Below, piece by piece: positions 54,778-64,000 of a DNA stretch of 64,000 bases (within the stretch, counting starts at the first letter, position 1; every line of letters begins with the position of its first letter). The position numbers and the translations under genes are program-made. This stretch comes from Bacillus cereus (GTDB lineage: Bacteria > Bacillota > Bacilli > Bacillales > Bacillaceae_G), in NCBI RefSeq assembly GCF_002584535.1, contig NZ_NUOT01000008.1, positions 408,331 to 472,330 of the forward strand, written 5' to 3'. Below the pieces are notes generated by a model. It did not search any database, was not told the origin of the DNA, and saw only the letters and a list, made by a program, of their open reading frames with translations.

Positions 54778-54969
54778 TCACTTCTCAAAGCGATCTAACA
54801 TTTCGTCTCTCATCCCAAAACTAACAACCGCAATTCCTATGTACATAAAAATAAGAAATGCCGGATGCACCGCATTGTACCAGCTGCTATCAACAATTAA
54901 ATATACCGTTAATGCCACAACAAGTACAAACGCTAAAATAAACATATAAAAGTGTCTTGTACTACCCAT
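54778..54969 (-). CDS. Small two-span membrane protein
   Basis: 63 residues, two spans (FYMFILAFVLVVALTVYLIV; PAFLIFMYIGIAVVSFGM), charged tail RDEMLDRFEK. ATG at 54969 follows AGAGGAGC; the longer frame from 55002 starts inside the leader. Stands alone with its own terminator. Unknown. Confidence 0.65.
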   Translation of the reverse strand: MGSTRHFYMFILAFVLVVALTVYLIVDSSWYNAVHPAFLIFMYIGIAVVSFGMRDEMLDRFEK

Positions 54970-55039
54970 AATAAGCTCCTCTCTTCTCACTTCACCATTC
55001 AACAGTATATTTTATCGAATAATTCGATATGACTCAAGG

Positions 55040-55264
55040 TTAACTTTCTTTTATATAATCAAGTTCTACCTTTACAATGTCATCACAAGCTATTGAAATA
55101 ATTGTTCCTTGTTTATCAATCGCCGTCACTTCTTCGTTATCCATTACACGATGTGCTACACGTTCTAACATTTTCCCATGATCTCGATAACAAAATTCCT
55201 TTATATCTTTAATCGTTTTACCGTTTTCTAAATGATACACCATCCTGTAACACTTATAGCCCAT
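55040..55264 (-). CDS. Small soluble protein, unknown
   Basis: 74 residues: MGYKCYRMVYHLENGKTIKD then EFCYRDHGKMLERVAHRVM and a short beta C-terminus (GTIISIACDDIVKVELDYI). ATG at 55264 follows GGGGTGAGGA. The frame upstream to 55537 runs through AT-rich non-coding DNA and the gcvPB terminator and is not used. Conserved-looking, family not recognised. Confidence 0.6.
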   Translation of the reverse strand: MGYKCYRMVYHLENGKTIKDIKEFCYRDHGKMLERVAHRVMDNEEVTAIDKQGTIISIACDDIVKVELDYIKES

Positions 55265-55487
55265 TTCCTCACCCCAAATTGTTCGTTTTTTCACATATAC
55301 ATAAAAATGAGTTATGTCTCTCTCATTACGCCCTCTTAATTTCAATAAAATTCTAACAAAAATACACAATTTTATCAAACCGACTTTTTCAACAAAAAAG
55401 CCTAAAAAACAACTTTCCTCTACACTGTTACATAAAACATAAAAATTATTTACATTATTTTCATAATTTCTGCACAGATTCTCCACA

Positions 55488-55521
55488 AAAAAAAGAACCC
55501 GCGTATAGCGAGTTCTTTTCA
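55488..55521 (-). terminator. Terminator of the glycine cleavage operon
   Basis: AAAAGAAC-CGC and GCG-GTTCTTTT arms with one mismatch; T-run on the minus strand, shortly after the gcvPB stop. Confidence 0.88.
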
Positions 55522-55533
55522 TTTCACATGTAC

Positions 55534-57009
55534 TCAAACTTGTACAGGAGCTGGCTTTTGATAACGTAACACTGGTTTACGAGCAGCCATTGTTTCATCA
55601 AGACGTTTAATTACTGTTGTATGTGGTGCTTCTTGTACAACTTCTGGATTTTCTTCTGCTTCTTTTGCGATTTGAATCATCTTATCAATGAATCCATCTA
55701 ATGTTTCTTTTGATTCTGTTTCTGTTGGCTCAATCATAATACATTCTTCCACGTTTAACGGGAAGTAAATTGTTGGTGGATGGTAGCCAAAATCAAGCAG
55801 ACGTTTTGCGATATCTAACGTACGTACGCCAAGTTTCTTTTGACGACGTCCTGATAATACAAATTCATGCTTACAATGTCTATCAAATGGAAGATCGTAG
55901 AATGGTGCTAATCTTCTCATCATATAGTTTGCATTTAATACAGCATATTCTGTTACTGCACGTAGACCATCTGGACCCATAGAACGAATATACGTATAAG
56001 CACGAACGTTGATACCAAAGTTTCCATAGAATGGTTTCACGCGTCCAATCGCTTGTGGACGATCGTAGTTAAAGTGATAGCCATTTTCTGTTTTCTCTAA
56101 AATTGGTTTTGGTAAGAACGGAATTAAATCTTCTTTTACACCTACTGGGCCAGAGCCCGGGCCACCGCCACCATGTGGACCTGTAAATGTTTTATGAAGG
56201 TTTAAATGTACAACGTCAAATCCCATATCGCCAGGACGTGCTTGGCTTAATACTGCATTTAAGTTCGCACCATCATAATACAATTTCCCACCCGCATTAT
56301 GAACGATTTCTGCCATTTCTAAAATATTTTCTTCAAATAAACCAAGTGTATTTGGATTTGTTAACATAAGTGCTGCTGTCTCTTCATTCACAACACGTTT
56401 TAAATCTTCTAAGTCAACAAGGCCATTTTCATTTGATTTAACTGTAATTGTTTCAAAACCTGCTACTGTTGCAGATGCTGGATTTGTTCCGTGCGCAGAG
56501 TCAGGAACAATAACTTTTGTACGGTTATAATCACCATTTGCTTCATGATATGCACGGATTAGCATTAATCCTGTCCATTCCCCATGTGCACCAGCTGCTG
56601 GTTGAAGTGTAACAGTATCCATTCCTGTGATTTCAATTAAATGTTCTTGTAAGTCATACATTAATTCCATTGCACCTTGCACTGTTTTTTCATCTTGAAG
56701 CGGATGAATGTGTGCAAATCCTGGGAAACGTGCCACGTTTTCGTTAATTTTTGGATTGTACTTCATCGTACAAGATCCTAATGGATAGAATCCAGAATCA
56801 ACACCGTGATTACGGTTTGAAAGCGCTGTGTAATGACGCATAATGTCTAGTTCAGATACTTCTGGAAGCTCTGCATCTTCTGAACGAATATAATCGTTCT
56901 CAAACACATCTTCTAATTTCACTTCTTCTACATCTAATTGGGGTAAGCTATATCCTACGCGTCCTTTTCTACTCATTTCAAAAATAAGTGCTTGGTCTTG
57001 GTTCTTCAT
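55534..57009 (-). CDS. gcvPB: Glycine dehydrogenase (decarboxylating) subunit 2
   Basis: 491 residues, PLP-binding half of the split P-protein. PLP Lys in [20 protein letters not shown] (Lys about residue 270), [26 protein letters not shown]. With GcvPA it decarboxylates glycine and loads the aminomethyl group on lipoyl-GcvH. It overlaps gcvPA by 4 bp. GcvH and Lpd are encoded elsewhere. Confidence 0.96.
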   Translation of the reverse strand: MKNQDQALIFEMSRKGRVGYSLPQLDVEEVKLEDVFENDYIRSEDAELPEVSELDIMRHYTALSNRNHGVDSGFYPLGSCTMKYNPKINENVARFPGFAHIHPLQDEKTVQGAMELMYDLQEHLIEITGMDTVTLQPAAGAHGEWTGLMLIRAYHEANGDYNRTKVIVPDSAHGTNPASATVAGFETITVKSNENGLVDLEDLKRVVNEETAALMLTNPNTLGLFEENILEMAEIVHNAGGKLYYDGANLNAVLSQARPGDMGFDVVHLNLHKTFTGPHGGGGPGSGPVGVKEDLIPFLPKPILEKTENGYHFNYDRPQAIGRVKPFYGNFGINVRAYTYIRSMGPDGLRAVTEYAVLNANYMMRRLAPFYDLPFDRHCKHEFVLSGRRQKKLGVRTLDIAKRLLDFGYHPPTIYFPLNVEECIMIEPTETESKETLDGFIDKMIQIAKEAEENPEVVQEAPHTTVIKRLDETMAARKPVLRYQKPAPVQV

Positions 57010-58349
57010 TGGATAGCCCCCATTTCGTTTACAAGTGTGTCAATTTCTTCTTTTGTACGAAGTTCTGTTACAGCTAGTAGCATATGATTCTCTAATTCTT
57101 TATAATCACGGCCTAGGTCGTAACCACCGATAATATTCTTTTGTACTAATGCATCATTTACTTCTTGTACTGGACGCTTGCAATCTACAACAAACTCATT
57201 GAAGAATGGTCCGGCAAATATTACAGTAAATCCTTTTTCTTCAAATTGGCGTTTTGCGTATTGTGCCTTCGAAATGTTTTGGCGTGCCATTTCTTTCACA
57301 CCTTGTCTTCCAAGCGCTGTCATTGCTACAGATGCCGCTAATGCATTTAGTGCTTGGTTTGAACAAATGTTAGATGTCGCTTTATCACGACGAATATGTT
57401 GCTCACGAGCTTGTAATGTTAGTACGAAGCCACGTTTGCCATCTGAATCCACAGTTTGTCCTACAAGACGTCCTGGAATTTTACGCATAAATGTTTTCGT
57501 TGTTGCAAAATAACCGCAGTGTGGTCCACCAAACTGTGTTGGGATACCAAATGGTTGTGCATCACCGATGACAATATCAGCACCCAATTTCCCTGGTGGT
57601 GTTAAAGCACCTAATGATAATGGGTTTGAAGAAACGATAAATAATGATTTTTGCTGATGAACGATTTTTTCAATAGCAGCTAATTTTTCCACTTGTCCGA
57701 AGAAGTTTGGATATTGAACAATTACACAAGCTACTGTATCGTCCACTTCACTTTGTAATACGTCTAAATCTGTTACACCGTTTTTATAATCAATTTCAAC
57801 AACTTCAAGATGTTGACCTTTTGCATATGTTTCAAGTACCGCTCTTGATTCTGGATGAACTGCTTTAGAAACAAGAATTCTCTTTTTACGAGTATGACCT
57901 GCAGCTAGCATCGCTGCTTCTGCTAATGCCGTACCTCCGTCATACATAGAGGAGTTTGCTACATCCATTCCTGTTAATTCACAAATCATTGTTTGAAATT
58001 CAAAAATTGCTTGTAATTCTCCTTGTGAAATTTCAGGTTGGTATGGCGTATACGCTGTATAAAATTCTGAACGAGAAAGAACATGATCAACAATTACTGG
58101 AGCATAATGATCGTATACACCTGCTCCTAAGAAAGATGCATATTCTTTTAAGTTGGCATTTTTACGAGCCATATCAGACAGTTCTTTTAAAAGTTCTGGT
58201 TCTGACTTTGCTTGTTTAATGTTTAAATCCCCTTTGAAACGAACACTTTCTGGAATATCAGAAAATAATTCATCGATCGTTTGAACACCGATCGTTTGTA
58301 ACATTTCTTTTTTGTCTTCTTCTGTCATTGGAAGATAACGATGCAACAT
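57006..58349 (-). CDS. gcvPA: Glycine dehydrogenase (decarboxylating) subunit 1
   Basis: 447 residues, the N-terminal half of the P-protein. Starts [37 protein letters not shown] and [14 protein letters not shown] are typical; the catalytic PLP Lys is in the partner. Follows gcvT by 20 bp behind GGGGAGAGGG. Forms an alpha2beta2 complex with GcvPB. Confidence 0.96.
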   Translation of the reverse strand: MLHRYLPMTEEDKKEMLQTIGVQTIDELFSDIPESVRFKGDLNIKQAKSEPELLKELSDMARKNANLKEYASFLGAGVYDHYAPVIVDHVLSRSEFYTAYTPYQPEISQGELQAIFEFQTMICELTGMDVANSSMYDGGTALAEAAMLAAGHTRKKRILVSKAVHPESRAVLETYAKGQHLEVVEIDYKNGVTDLDVLQSEVDDTVACVIVQYPNFFGQVEKLAAIEKIVHQQKSLFIVSSNPLSLGALTPPGKLGADIVIGDAQPFGIPTQFGGPHCGYFATTKTFMRKIPGRLVGQTVDSDGKRGFVLTLQAREQHIRRDKATSNICSNQALNALAASVAMTALGRQGVKEMARQNISKAQYAKRQFEEKGFTVIFAGPFFNEFVVDCKRPVQEVNDALVQKNIIGGYDLGRDYKELENHMLLAVTELRTKEEIDTLVNEMGAIQ

Positions 58350-58369
58350 GAAATCTACCCCTCTCCCCG

Positions 58370-59470
58370 TTACTTTGAACGTTTGTAAAATGGTGTTGGA
58401 ACAACTACTGCTTTAACACGTTTATTACGAATCTCAATTTCTACTTCTGTATCAACTGCTGCGTATTTTACATCAACTAATGCTAAACCAATACTTTTCT
58501 TTAACGTTGGAGATTGTGTACCACTTGTAACTTCCCCGATTTTTTCTTCGCCTACATATACAGGATAATGTGTACGAGGAATACCGCGTTCAATTACTTC
58601 AATGCCGACTAATTTACGAGGTGCACCGTTTTCTTTGTATTCTTTTAATGTTTCTTTTCCAAAGAAATCTACTTCCTTATTTGTTTTTACTGCAAAGCCA
58701 ATTCCAGCTTCAATTGGTGTAATATCTTTTGATAGTTCTTGACCATAAAGTGGAAGCGTTGCTTCAAAACGAAGTGTATCACGAGCTCCTAAACCACATG
58801 GTTTTAAGCCGTCTTCTTCTCCAACTTCAAGAAGTTTCTCCCAAAGTTTTGCAGCGTCTTCACTCTTGCAGTAAATTTCAAATCCATCTTCACCTGTATA
58901 ACCAGTGCGAGATACAAGTGCAGGGGTACCGTCTACAAGAACTTCGTTTTTAAATTTAAAGAACTTAATCTCTTTTAAATCTTCTGACACAACTTTTTGT
59001 AAAATGCCTTCTGCTTTTGGTCCTTGAATTGCAAGTTGTGCAATTTCACTAGAAACATTGACTACCTTCGTATCGCCAATTACATGACTTGCTAACCATT
59101 CGTAATCTTTCTCGATATTCGATGCGTTGATTACTAATAAATAGTCTTCTTCACCACGCTTGTAGATTAATAAATCATCTACAGTGCCACCATTTTCGTA
59201 ACACATTGCTGTATATTGTGCTCCTCCTACCTTTAAGGTAGAAACATCATTTGTAACAACACGTTGTAAAAATGCTAAACTATCTGTACCTGTGACTTCA
59301 ACTTCTCCCATGTGAGACACATCAAACAGACCCGCTGCTGTACGAACAGCCTCGTGCTCTTCTTTAATGCTTGAAAATTGAACTGGTAATTCCCAACCAC
59401 CAAAGTCGATTGTTTTCCCACCATACTTCGCGTAAACATCAAATAGCGGTGTACGTTGTAATGTAATCAT
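58370..59470 (-). CDS. gcvT: Aminomethyltransferase (glycine cleavage T protein)
   Basis: 366 residues. Transfers the methylene from aminomethyl-GcvH to tetrahydrofolate, giving methylene-THF for Fol[14 protein letters not shown] and [19 protein letters not shown] (folate pocket, catalytic Asp), [34 protein letters not shown] by key parts. AAGGGGGAAAG before the ATG. First of gcvT-gcvPA-gcvPB. Confidence 0.96.
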   Translation of the reverse strand: MITLQRTPLFDVYAKYGGKTIDFGGWELPVQFSSIKEEHEAVRTAAGLFDVSHMGEVEVTGTDSLAFLQRVVTNDVSTLKVGGAQYTAMCYENGGTVDDLLIYKRGEEDYLLVINASNIEKDYEWLASHVIGDTKVVNVSSEIAQLAIQGPKAEGILQKVVSEDLKEIKFFKFKNEVLVDGTPALVSRTGYTGEDGFEIYCKSEDAAKLWEKLLEVGEEDGLKPCGLGARDTLRFEATLPLYGQELSKDITPIEAGIGFAVKTNKEVDFFGKETLKEYKENGAPRKLVGIEVIERGIPRTHYPVYVGEEKIGEVTSGTQSPTLKKSIGLALVDVKYAAVDTEVEIEIRNKRVKAVVVPTPFYKRSK

Positions 59471-59819
59471 GTTCTTTCCCCCTTATGCTGTCTATGACAA
59501 ATCATTAAAAGTTGGCTTCCCGTATCTAAACATTTTTTATTCAGAAAAGATGGGATATACGGAATCTCAATGTATTTTTTTATGAAAGCGTAAATAAAAA
59601 AGTACTTTCTTGGATAAAATACGAAAGATTCCACACATTTCACAACATTATCCTAACATTTTTCGATCTATTTCATCAATATTCTAGCATAAAAAATAAT
59701 TTGGAATTTTTTAATCTTACACTTACGAAAATGACTTCACCTAAAAACGCTAGAAATTAACGTTCTGGTGAAGGGTATAACAATAACCGTTTTAGTTTAC
59801 AGAAGGTGGGAGAGTTTTA
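59471..59819. promoter_or_regulatory. gcvT-yqhH divergent leader region, no glycine riboswitch seen
   Basis: 349 bases between two divergent units. An imperfect inverted repeat (TTCCCGTATC near 59517-59526 and GATATACGGAA near 59554-59565) lies in the gcvT leader. In B. subtilis a tandem glycine riboswitch precedes gcvT; its conserved core (GGAGAG, CCGAAGGGGCAA) is not visible on either strand here. Promoters could not be placed with confidence. Confidence 0.5.
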
Positions 59820-61502
59820 ATGAATGTCGATATTTCCGTAGATCGGACTTGGAAAAATAATTTTTTAAAACGAATTGATGAGGACGGTCCTTGGACAAAT
59901 TGGGAACTGTATAATTTAGCTTATGAAACAGAAAGATCGTTGCTTGTCCCTACATTTGATGGCTTGCAAGCACCAAAACATTTATCCCACTTCACACCGC
60001 TTCCTCATCAGTTGGAAGTCGCACAAACTGTGATTGAACAAATGAATGGAAAGGCAATACTAGCAGATGAGGTTGGACTTGGAAAAACAATTGAAGCGGG
60101 TCTGATTTTAAAAGAATATATGGTGCGAGGTCTTGTAAAAAAAGTATTAATACTCGTTCCTGCTTCCCTTGTTTCACAGTGGGCATATGAGTTGAATACA
60201 AAATTTTTTATCCCCGCTGTTGCTCAGAGGAAAAGTTATTCATGGGAGCAAGCTGATGTTATTGTTTCATCAATTGATACAGCAAAACGTTCACCTCATC
60301 GTGACATCGTTTTAAACTTAGAATATGACCTTATTATTATTGATGAAGCACACAAACTTAAAAATAACAAAACAAAAAACTATGAATTTGCACAACGACT
60401 GAAAAAGAAGTTTTGCTTATTACTAACTGCAACACCTGTTCAAAACAAAATTGATGAAATTTTCAATCTCGTTTCCTTATTAAAACCAGGACATTTAGGC
60501 AATCAATCTAACTTCGAGGAATATTATGCATCGAAAAATCGCTCAGCAGAGTCAGATGAAGATTTAAAAGCGCTCATTAATAAAGTGATGGTAAGAAATC
60601 GGCGAAATGGTACAGGTATCGAATGGCCGAAAAGGCATGTTCGCACAATATTTATTGATTTTAATGAGGAAGAGCAAGCGTTATATAATGCAATTGAAAA
60701 TTGGAAAGGACAAGACGCTTTTACCTCTGCCTTTTCATCATTAACTTTGAAACGAGAAGTATGTAGTAGCCGTGAAGCAGTTTATTATTCACTCAAAAAA
60801 CACGTGGAAAAAAGGAAAAAAGAAAATGTGAATTATATATCAGACCCATATATCGATGTTTTAATGGACAAAATCAACCATATTCCTTTTAATTCAAAAG
60901 CAAATCAAGCACTAGAGCTTATAAAAGAAATTAATGATAAAGTCGTCATCTTTACAGAATACAGAGCAACGCAAATGTATTTACAATGGTTTTTAAAACA
61001 GCATGGTATTTCATCGGTTCCCTTTCGAGGTGGATTCAAACGAGGAAAAAAAGATTGGATGAAAGAACTCTTCCAAAATCATGCGCAAGTGTTAATCGCA
61101 ACTGAAGCAGGCGGTGAAGGGATTAACCTACAATTTTGTAGCCATATGATTAACTATGACTTGCCTTGGAATCCGATGCGGCTTGAACAGCGCATTGGAC
61201 GTATTCATAGGCTTGGTCAAAAAAATGATGTTCATATTTATAACTTAGCAACGAAACATACAGTTGAAGAACATATTTTAAAACTTCTATATGAAAAAAT
61301 TAATTTATTTGAGCGAGTCATCGGTGAACTTGATGAGATTTTAACAAGAATCAATATGAAAAATATCGATGCACATATTCAAGAAATTTTTGCAGGGTCA
61401 AAGAGCGAAGGAGAAATTCGAATCAAGATGGAAAATTTAACATCTATCATCGACTTCGCGAAGAGAAACGAAGCTGAGGTGCAAGGTTATGCAGCAACAT
61501 GA
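59820..61502 (+). CDS. yqhH: SNF2-family DEAD/DEAH helicase (YqhH)
   Basis: 560 residues, a RapA/HepA-like superfamily 2 ATPase. Walker A LADEVGLGKTIEAGL (about 80-94), DEAH box IIIDEAHKL (about 175-183), motif III LLTATPVQN, and the second RecA lobe with IFTEYRATQMYL, EAGGEGINLQF and EQRIGRIHRLGQ (arginine finger). It lacks the extra N-terminal domains of full RapA. Role in Bacillus unknown; it may remodel stalled transcription or DNA. GGTGGGAG before the ATG. Overlaps yqhG by 14 bp. Confidence 0.9.
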   Translation: MNVDISVDRTWKNNFLKRIDEDGPWTNWELYNLAYETERSLLVPTFDGLQAPKHLSHFTPLPHQLEVAQTVIEQMNGKAILADEVGLGKTIEAGLILKEYMVRGLVKKVLILVPASLVSQWAYELNTKFFIPAVAQRKSYSWEQADVIVSSIDTAKRSPHRDIVLNLEYDLIIIDEAHKLKNNKTKNYEFAQRLKKKFCLLLTATPVQNKIDEIFNLVSLLKPGHLGNQSNFEEYYASKNRSAESDEDLKALINKVMVRNRRNGTGIEWPKRHVRTIFIDFNEEEQALYNAIENWKGQDAFTSAFSSLTLKREVCSSREAVYYSLKKHVEKRKKENVNYISDPYIDVLMDKINHIPFNSKANQALELIKEINDKVVIFTEYRATQMYLQWFLKQHGISSVPFRGGFKRGKKDWMKELFQNHAQVLIATEAGGEGINLQFCSHMINYDLPWNPMRLEQRIGRIHRLGQKNDVHIYNLATKHTVEEHILKLLYEKINLFERVIGELDEILTRINMKNIDAHIQEIFAGSKSEGEIRIKMENLTSIIDFAKRNEAEVQGYAAT

Positions 61503-62301
61503 AATTCATAATTACTTATGGGATTTTTTCGAAGCAAACGACTGTGAGATTTCCCAGCGTTCCCCTCATCTACTAGATGTACAATTAACAATTGAGATGG
61601 ATAAACTATTGATGAATCGACCTTTTTATTGGCATTACCTCGAGAAAACAGGTGGTATCCCAAATCCGATGAAACTTACTCTCATTACAAACCCAGAGAG
61701 TGACAGTGAGGAAGGTGAGCTTATTCACTATGGCTCCCCTCGTCTACATCAAATTTTTCAAACAACAAAAGAACTCGGTTCATACATACGCTTATTCGAA
61801 GAAGTGAATTTAGGTAGTACAACTCATACACCACTTCACCCATGGCTTGGCGTCAATGTAAAAGTATGTTATCAATGCGATCGAAAGAAAGACATGCTTC
61901 ATTCCATCGGGATTCATCTTATTTCTGGAACGATGATTACAAACTTTCATGAAACATTAGCGAAAATTCGGCTCACACCAAAAATACCGGATTTCAGTTT
62001 TACACTCACTCCAATTATTAAACCGCAAAGTGGACTACAGCGAATAGAAGATGCATTAAAAAACTTCATCGCAGCAGATGATCATACATGGGCTGAAGAA
62101 GCACGGGTACGTTGGAACCATGATTTATCGCTTCTTAATCGCTTTTATGAGGGAAGTGAAGAGCTTCCCGAAAGCTATGAAATAGAAAAGCAAGCCTTAC
62201 AAGAACAATACGAACCGCGGATTACAATGCAAATTATAAATGGCGGCCTCTTCTATGTAACCGCTAAACATTTTTTTCATGAGAAAAGCCCCTTCATATG
62301 A
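61489..62301 (+). CDS. yqhG: YqhG family protein
   Basis: 270 residues, soluble, no recognisable catalytic motif. Starts MQQHEIHNYLWDFFEANDCE; typical parts are RSPHLLDVQLTIEMDKLLMN, PFYWHYLEKTGGIPNPM, and LHPWLGVNVKVCYQCDRKKD. The YqhG family always follows yqhH in Bacillus, and the overlap here implies that the two work together, for example as an adaptor of the helicase. Function unknown. In B. subtilis sinI-sinR-tasA follow; here they do not. Confidence 0.87.
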   Translation: MQQHEIHNYLWDFFEANDCEISQRSPHLLDVQLTIEMDKLLMNRPFYWHYLEKTGGIPNPMKLTLITNPESDSEEGELIHYGSPRLHQIFQTTKELGSYIRLFEEVNLGSTTHTPLHPWLGVNVKVCYQCDRKKDMLHSIGIHLISGTMITNFHETLAKIRLTPKIPDFSFTLTPIIKPQSGLQRIEDALKNFIAADDHTWAEEARVRWNHDLSLLNRFYEGSEELPESYEIEKQALQEQYEPRITMQIINGGLFYVTAKHFFHEKSPFI

Positions 62302-62316
62302 GAAGGAGCTTTTCTT
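62282..62316. terminator. Terminator after yqhG
   Basis: AAAAGCCCCTTC and GAAGGAGCTTTT, one mismatch, T-run on the plus side; overlaps the yqhG stop and the end of the convergent small gene. Confidence 0.88.
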
Positions 62317-62461
62317 ATATTTTCCCATTATACTTCCGGCCATCATTATGTTCTTGTTGCTGTTTTTCTGTCATTCGCTTTTGATATTCCCTATCTTTTG
62401 CACTCACATGGTTTGCATCTGTTGGAAGATTCTTTTTTGAACGTCCTACGCCATTACTCAT
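62315..62461 (-). CDS. 48-residue hydrophilic protein
   Basis: MSNGVGRSKKNLPTDANHVS is followed by a very polar stretch rich in Gln, Glu, Lys and Arg, ending RKYNGKI. TAAGGGGTG precedes the ATG at 62461. The composition resembles small spore-type or disordered Bacillus proteins, but I cannot name a family. Shorter than a usual gene-calling cutoff. Confidence 0.6.
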   Translation of the reverse strand: MSNGVGRSKKNLPTDANHVSAKDREYQKRMTEKQQQEHNDGRKYNGKI

Positions 62462-62527
62462 TTTTTTCACCCCTTATGTTTTTCAAATTCATTCTTATTG
62501 TCAGCTAGTGGTGCAATCCTTATACAA

Positions 62528-62556
62528 AAATAAGAGAAGCTTTTCGCTCCTCTTAT
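62528..62556 (-). terminator. Terminator of the 75-residue gene
   Basis: AATAAGAG and CTCTTATT with an inner GC/GC step and TTTTC loop; T-run TTTTTG on the minus strand. Confidence 0.85.
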
Positions 62557-62780
62557 TCCTTCACATATTTTTGAAACATATCGTGTAAGCCTTGATTTAC
62601 AAGATAAGAGATCTGTTCGTCAGATTTATGCGGATAACGATCACGCAACCTGATAGATGCTTTCACCATTAAATTTTCTAATACAGAACGGCCACCTTCA
62701 CCATAAATAATTTCAGCATATTCTACAAGCCTTCCATCTTCTATTGTTGCTGGATTATGATTGAAGAAAAATTTACTCAT
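62553..62780 (-). CDS. Small helical protein, unknown
   Basis: 75 residues, MSKFFFNHNPATIEDGRLVE then YAEIIYGEGGRSVLENLMVK and SIRLRDRYPHKSDEQISYLV, ending MFQKYVKE. ATG at 62780 follows GAGGTGGAGA; the frame three codons upstream includes that site. Mostly helical, no motif, no membrane span. Unknown. Confidence 0.65.
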   Translation of the reverse strand: MSKFFFNHNPATIEDGRLVEYAEIIYGEGGRSVLENLMVKASIRLRDRYPHKSDEQISYLVNQGLHDMFQKYVKE

Positions 62781-63326
62781 TGTCTCCACCTCTCTCTTTG
62801 ATAACGTTTACATTTATATAGATTATTTATGTTATTTATTTCACAATATTGTATGCATGTATAGATGATTAGTTTCATTATAAAACAACATGACGATAGG
62901 AATAACTTAAGTTTTCGTCAATTTTGTGAACAAACCCTTAAAAATGAAAGCGTTTTAATTATTATATACTAAAAAAGATTACCACGCTAGGGGCAATCTT
63001 TTTTATTTCTACTAAATTATGACTTTTGCTTCATTTCGTACACGCTCAAAACGTTTCCGAAACATTAACCTACCACTTGTATACAAGTTCTCAAATTAAA
63101 ATCACCACCGCGAAGAAGGGAAGATGATTTCACGTGTTTGCTTCTTTTTCTGTTTTTACTTGACATGAGGTAGGAATAAACTCTAATTACTTCTATGCAT
63201 CGCTAAATCCTCTCTTTCAACTAAAAAGAAGTGGGATATCGTTTATTAACTTTAATTATCAACTAATCCTGTACAATATTCAGAAATTATATTGTAAAAT
63301 ATATCTATTACTTAAGGAGGTCTATA
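62781..63326. other. 546-bp gap with orphan hairpin and repeat copy C
   Basis: No reading frame with a ribosome-binding site. TGAAAGCGTTTTAA (about 62946-62959) resembles a CcpA cre site, followed by TATACT. At 62968-63001 AAAAAAGATT and AATCTTTTTT flank CC/GG and a loop: a good terminator with no gene in front of it. Repeat copy C occupies 63151-63231. Confidence 0.5.
63151..63231. repeat. Dispersed intergenic repeat, copy C
   Basis: TTTTTACTTGACATGAGG, an A-rich stretch, TTACTTCTATGCA, CTCTCT and a final AAAAAGAAG follow the same order as copies A (591-672) and B (35041-35112), with about 60-70 percent identity by eye. Confidence 0.45.
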
Positions 63327-63959
63327 ATGAATCAAAATAAGAAAGCCATATTCGATATTGTCTTTTACCTCGTCTTCCCTTTTGTCATTTGGAAATTTGC
63401 AAAAGCACATATTGATCCTTATTATGCAATGCTTATTTCCTCGGTACCGGGAATTCTTTATACACTGTACTGCTTTAAGAAAGAAAAACAGTTCAACGTT
63501 ACAGGGTTCTTTATTTTGATTACCCTCATTGCTAACACGACAGTAGACATACTATCTGGCTCTGCTGCGCGAATGCTTTGGAACGACGCATATTATCATA
63601 TCGTACTCGGCTGCATTGTCATCTGTACAATCTTTATTAAAAAACCGCTCATGTTATATTTCGCTGCTGATATCGCAGTCTTGCAAGGACATGACCGAGA
63701 TAAAAGTCGCGCTCTTTACCGTGACAAACGTATATATCCGGCCTTGAAATATTTAACACTATTTTTCGGTCTCCAATTCATTTTAAAAAGCTTTTTAAAA
63801 ATCTATTTCATTTCTGTTTTTGGTGTAGAAGGATATGGTGAAATGCGAGCAATCATGACCGCTGTTGGCTGGGGGATCTCCATATGTATTGGAATAGGAT
63901 TTGTATGGGTTAATAATAAAATATACGCAGTAACTGAACAAACAGAATCTACACAATAA
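63327..63959 (+). CDS. VC0807-like multi-span membrane protein
   Basis: 210 residues, about six spans (IVFYLVFPFVIWKFA; MLISSVPGILYTLY; VTGFFILITLIANTTV; YHIVLGCIVICTIFI; YLTLFFGLQFILKSFL; MTAVGWGISICIGIGFVWV). The pattern, with DRDKSRALYRDKRIYPALKYLT between spans 4 and 5, fits the VC0807 family of unknown function. ATG follows AAGGAGG. Single gene. Confidence 0.75.
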   Translation: MNQNKKAIFDIVFYLVFPFVIWKFAKAHIDPYYAMLISSVPGILYTLYCFKKEKQFNVTGFFILITLIANTTVDILSGSAARMLWNDAYYHIVLGCIVICTIFIKKPLMLYFAADIAVLQGHDRDKSRALYRDKRIYPALKYLTLFFGLQFILKSFLKIYFISVFGVEGYGEMRAIMTAVGWGISICIGIGFVWVNNKIYAVTEQTESTQ

Positions 63960-64000
63960 GTTGGAAACTATCAAAAGAAATAATAAAAATTCCCCAGTGC

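Noticed and set aside
54533-54949. 138-residue plus-strand frame
   Set aside because: Covers two terminators and is antisense to the 63-residue gene; no ribosome-binding site.
55265-55537. N-terminal extension of the 74-residue gene
   Set aside because: Runs through an AT-rich gap and the gcvPB terminator; GGGGTGAGGA selects the start at 55264.

Overview
The window is a chromosomal segment from a spore-forming, low-GC Firmicute of the Bacillus cereus group. Support comes from Spo0A, SpoIVB and the complete spoIIIA operon; the bkd (ptb-bcd-buk-lpdV-bfmB) and gcvT-gcvPA-gcvPB operons; a gene order that largely follows the yqjA-to-yqhG interval of B. subtilis; and proteins close to those I remember from B. 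cereus/B. anthracis. Residue differences from those sequences suggest a divergent lineage, but species cannot be fixed by eye. No rRNA, tRNA, CRISPR, prophage or intact insertion sequence was seen.

Layout. 1-5.9 kb: partial yqjA, an arginine-type ABC transporter (artP-artQ-artR) with a promoter carrying an ARG box, bacilliredoxin brxB, a yjdF riboswitch with its gene, a Nudix hydrolase and a YetF-like protein. 6-7.2 kb: a RodA/FtsW-family protein. 7.5-17.8 kb: branched-chain keto acid operon ptb-bcd-buk-lpdV-bfmBAA-bfmBAB-bfmBB behind a sigma-54 (SigL) promoter, with its activator BkdR just upstream. 17.9-20 kb: small genes, a glycerophosphodiesterase and an unrecognised gene. 20-34.7 kb: spo0A, spoIVB, recN, ahrC, a TlyA-type methylase, dxs, ispA, xseB, xseA, folD, nusB, an Asp23 protein, accC, accB. 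35.5-41 kb: spoIIIAH to spoIIIAA (all eight) and yqhV. 41.2-47.6 kb: a ruined GNAT gene, efp, pepP/yqhT, aroQ, yqhR, yqhQ, yqhP, a HAD phosphatase and mntR. 47.6-55.3 kb, the accessory part: a deleted splB remnant, a Pro/Ala-rich unknown protein, lipM, yqhL, a lipoprotein, a LacI regulator, a TetR regulator with a paired SMR efflux pump (yvdTSR-like) and several tiny membrane proteins. 55.5-62.3 kb: glycine cleavage genes divergent from the SNF2 helicase yqhH and yqhG. 62.3-64 kb: small proteins and a VC0807-like membrane protein.

How it fits together. Several regulator-target pairs can be read from the DNA. AhrC is encoded at 25 kb and a near-consensus ARG box sits at the artPQR start site. 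BkdR is encoded next to its SigL promoter, and a perfect 15-bp inverted repeat lies at enhancer distance. A FapR-like operator overlaps the -10 of the probable accBC promoter. The TetR gene and the SMR pair share an 18-bp motif. The LacI gene has its own perfect palindrome. In the yjdF leader the Shine-Dalgarno sequence has an exact seven-base complement inside the aptamer. Two pseudogenes (splB and a GNAT acetyltransferase) and three diverged copies of one intergenic repeat show where the segment has decayed.

I found no clear undescribed multi-gene system. The best leads are the FapR-accBC promoter, the BkdR enhancer candidate, the splB deletion remnant, the repeat family, the hairpin fused to the yetF ribosome-binding site, and the missing standard start codon of spoIIIAD. 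Starts were moved from the longest reading frame where a ribosome-binding site decides.
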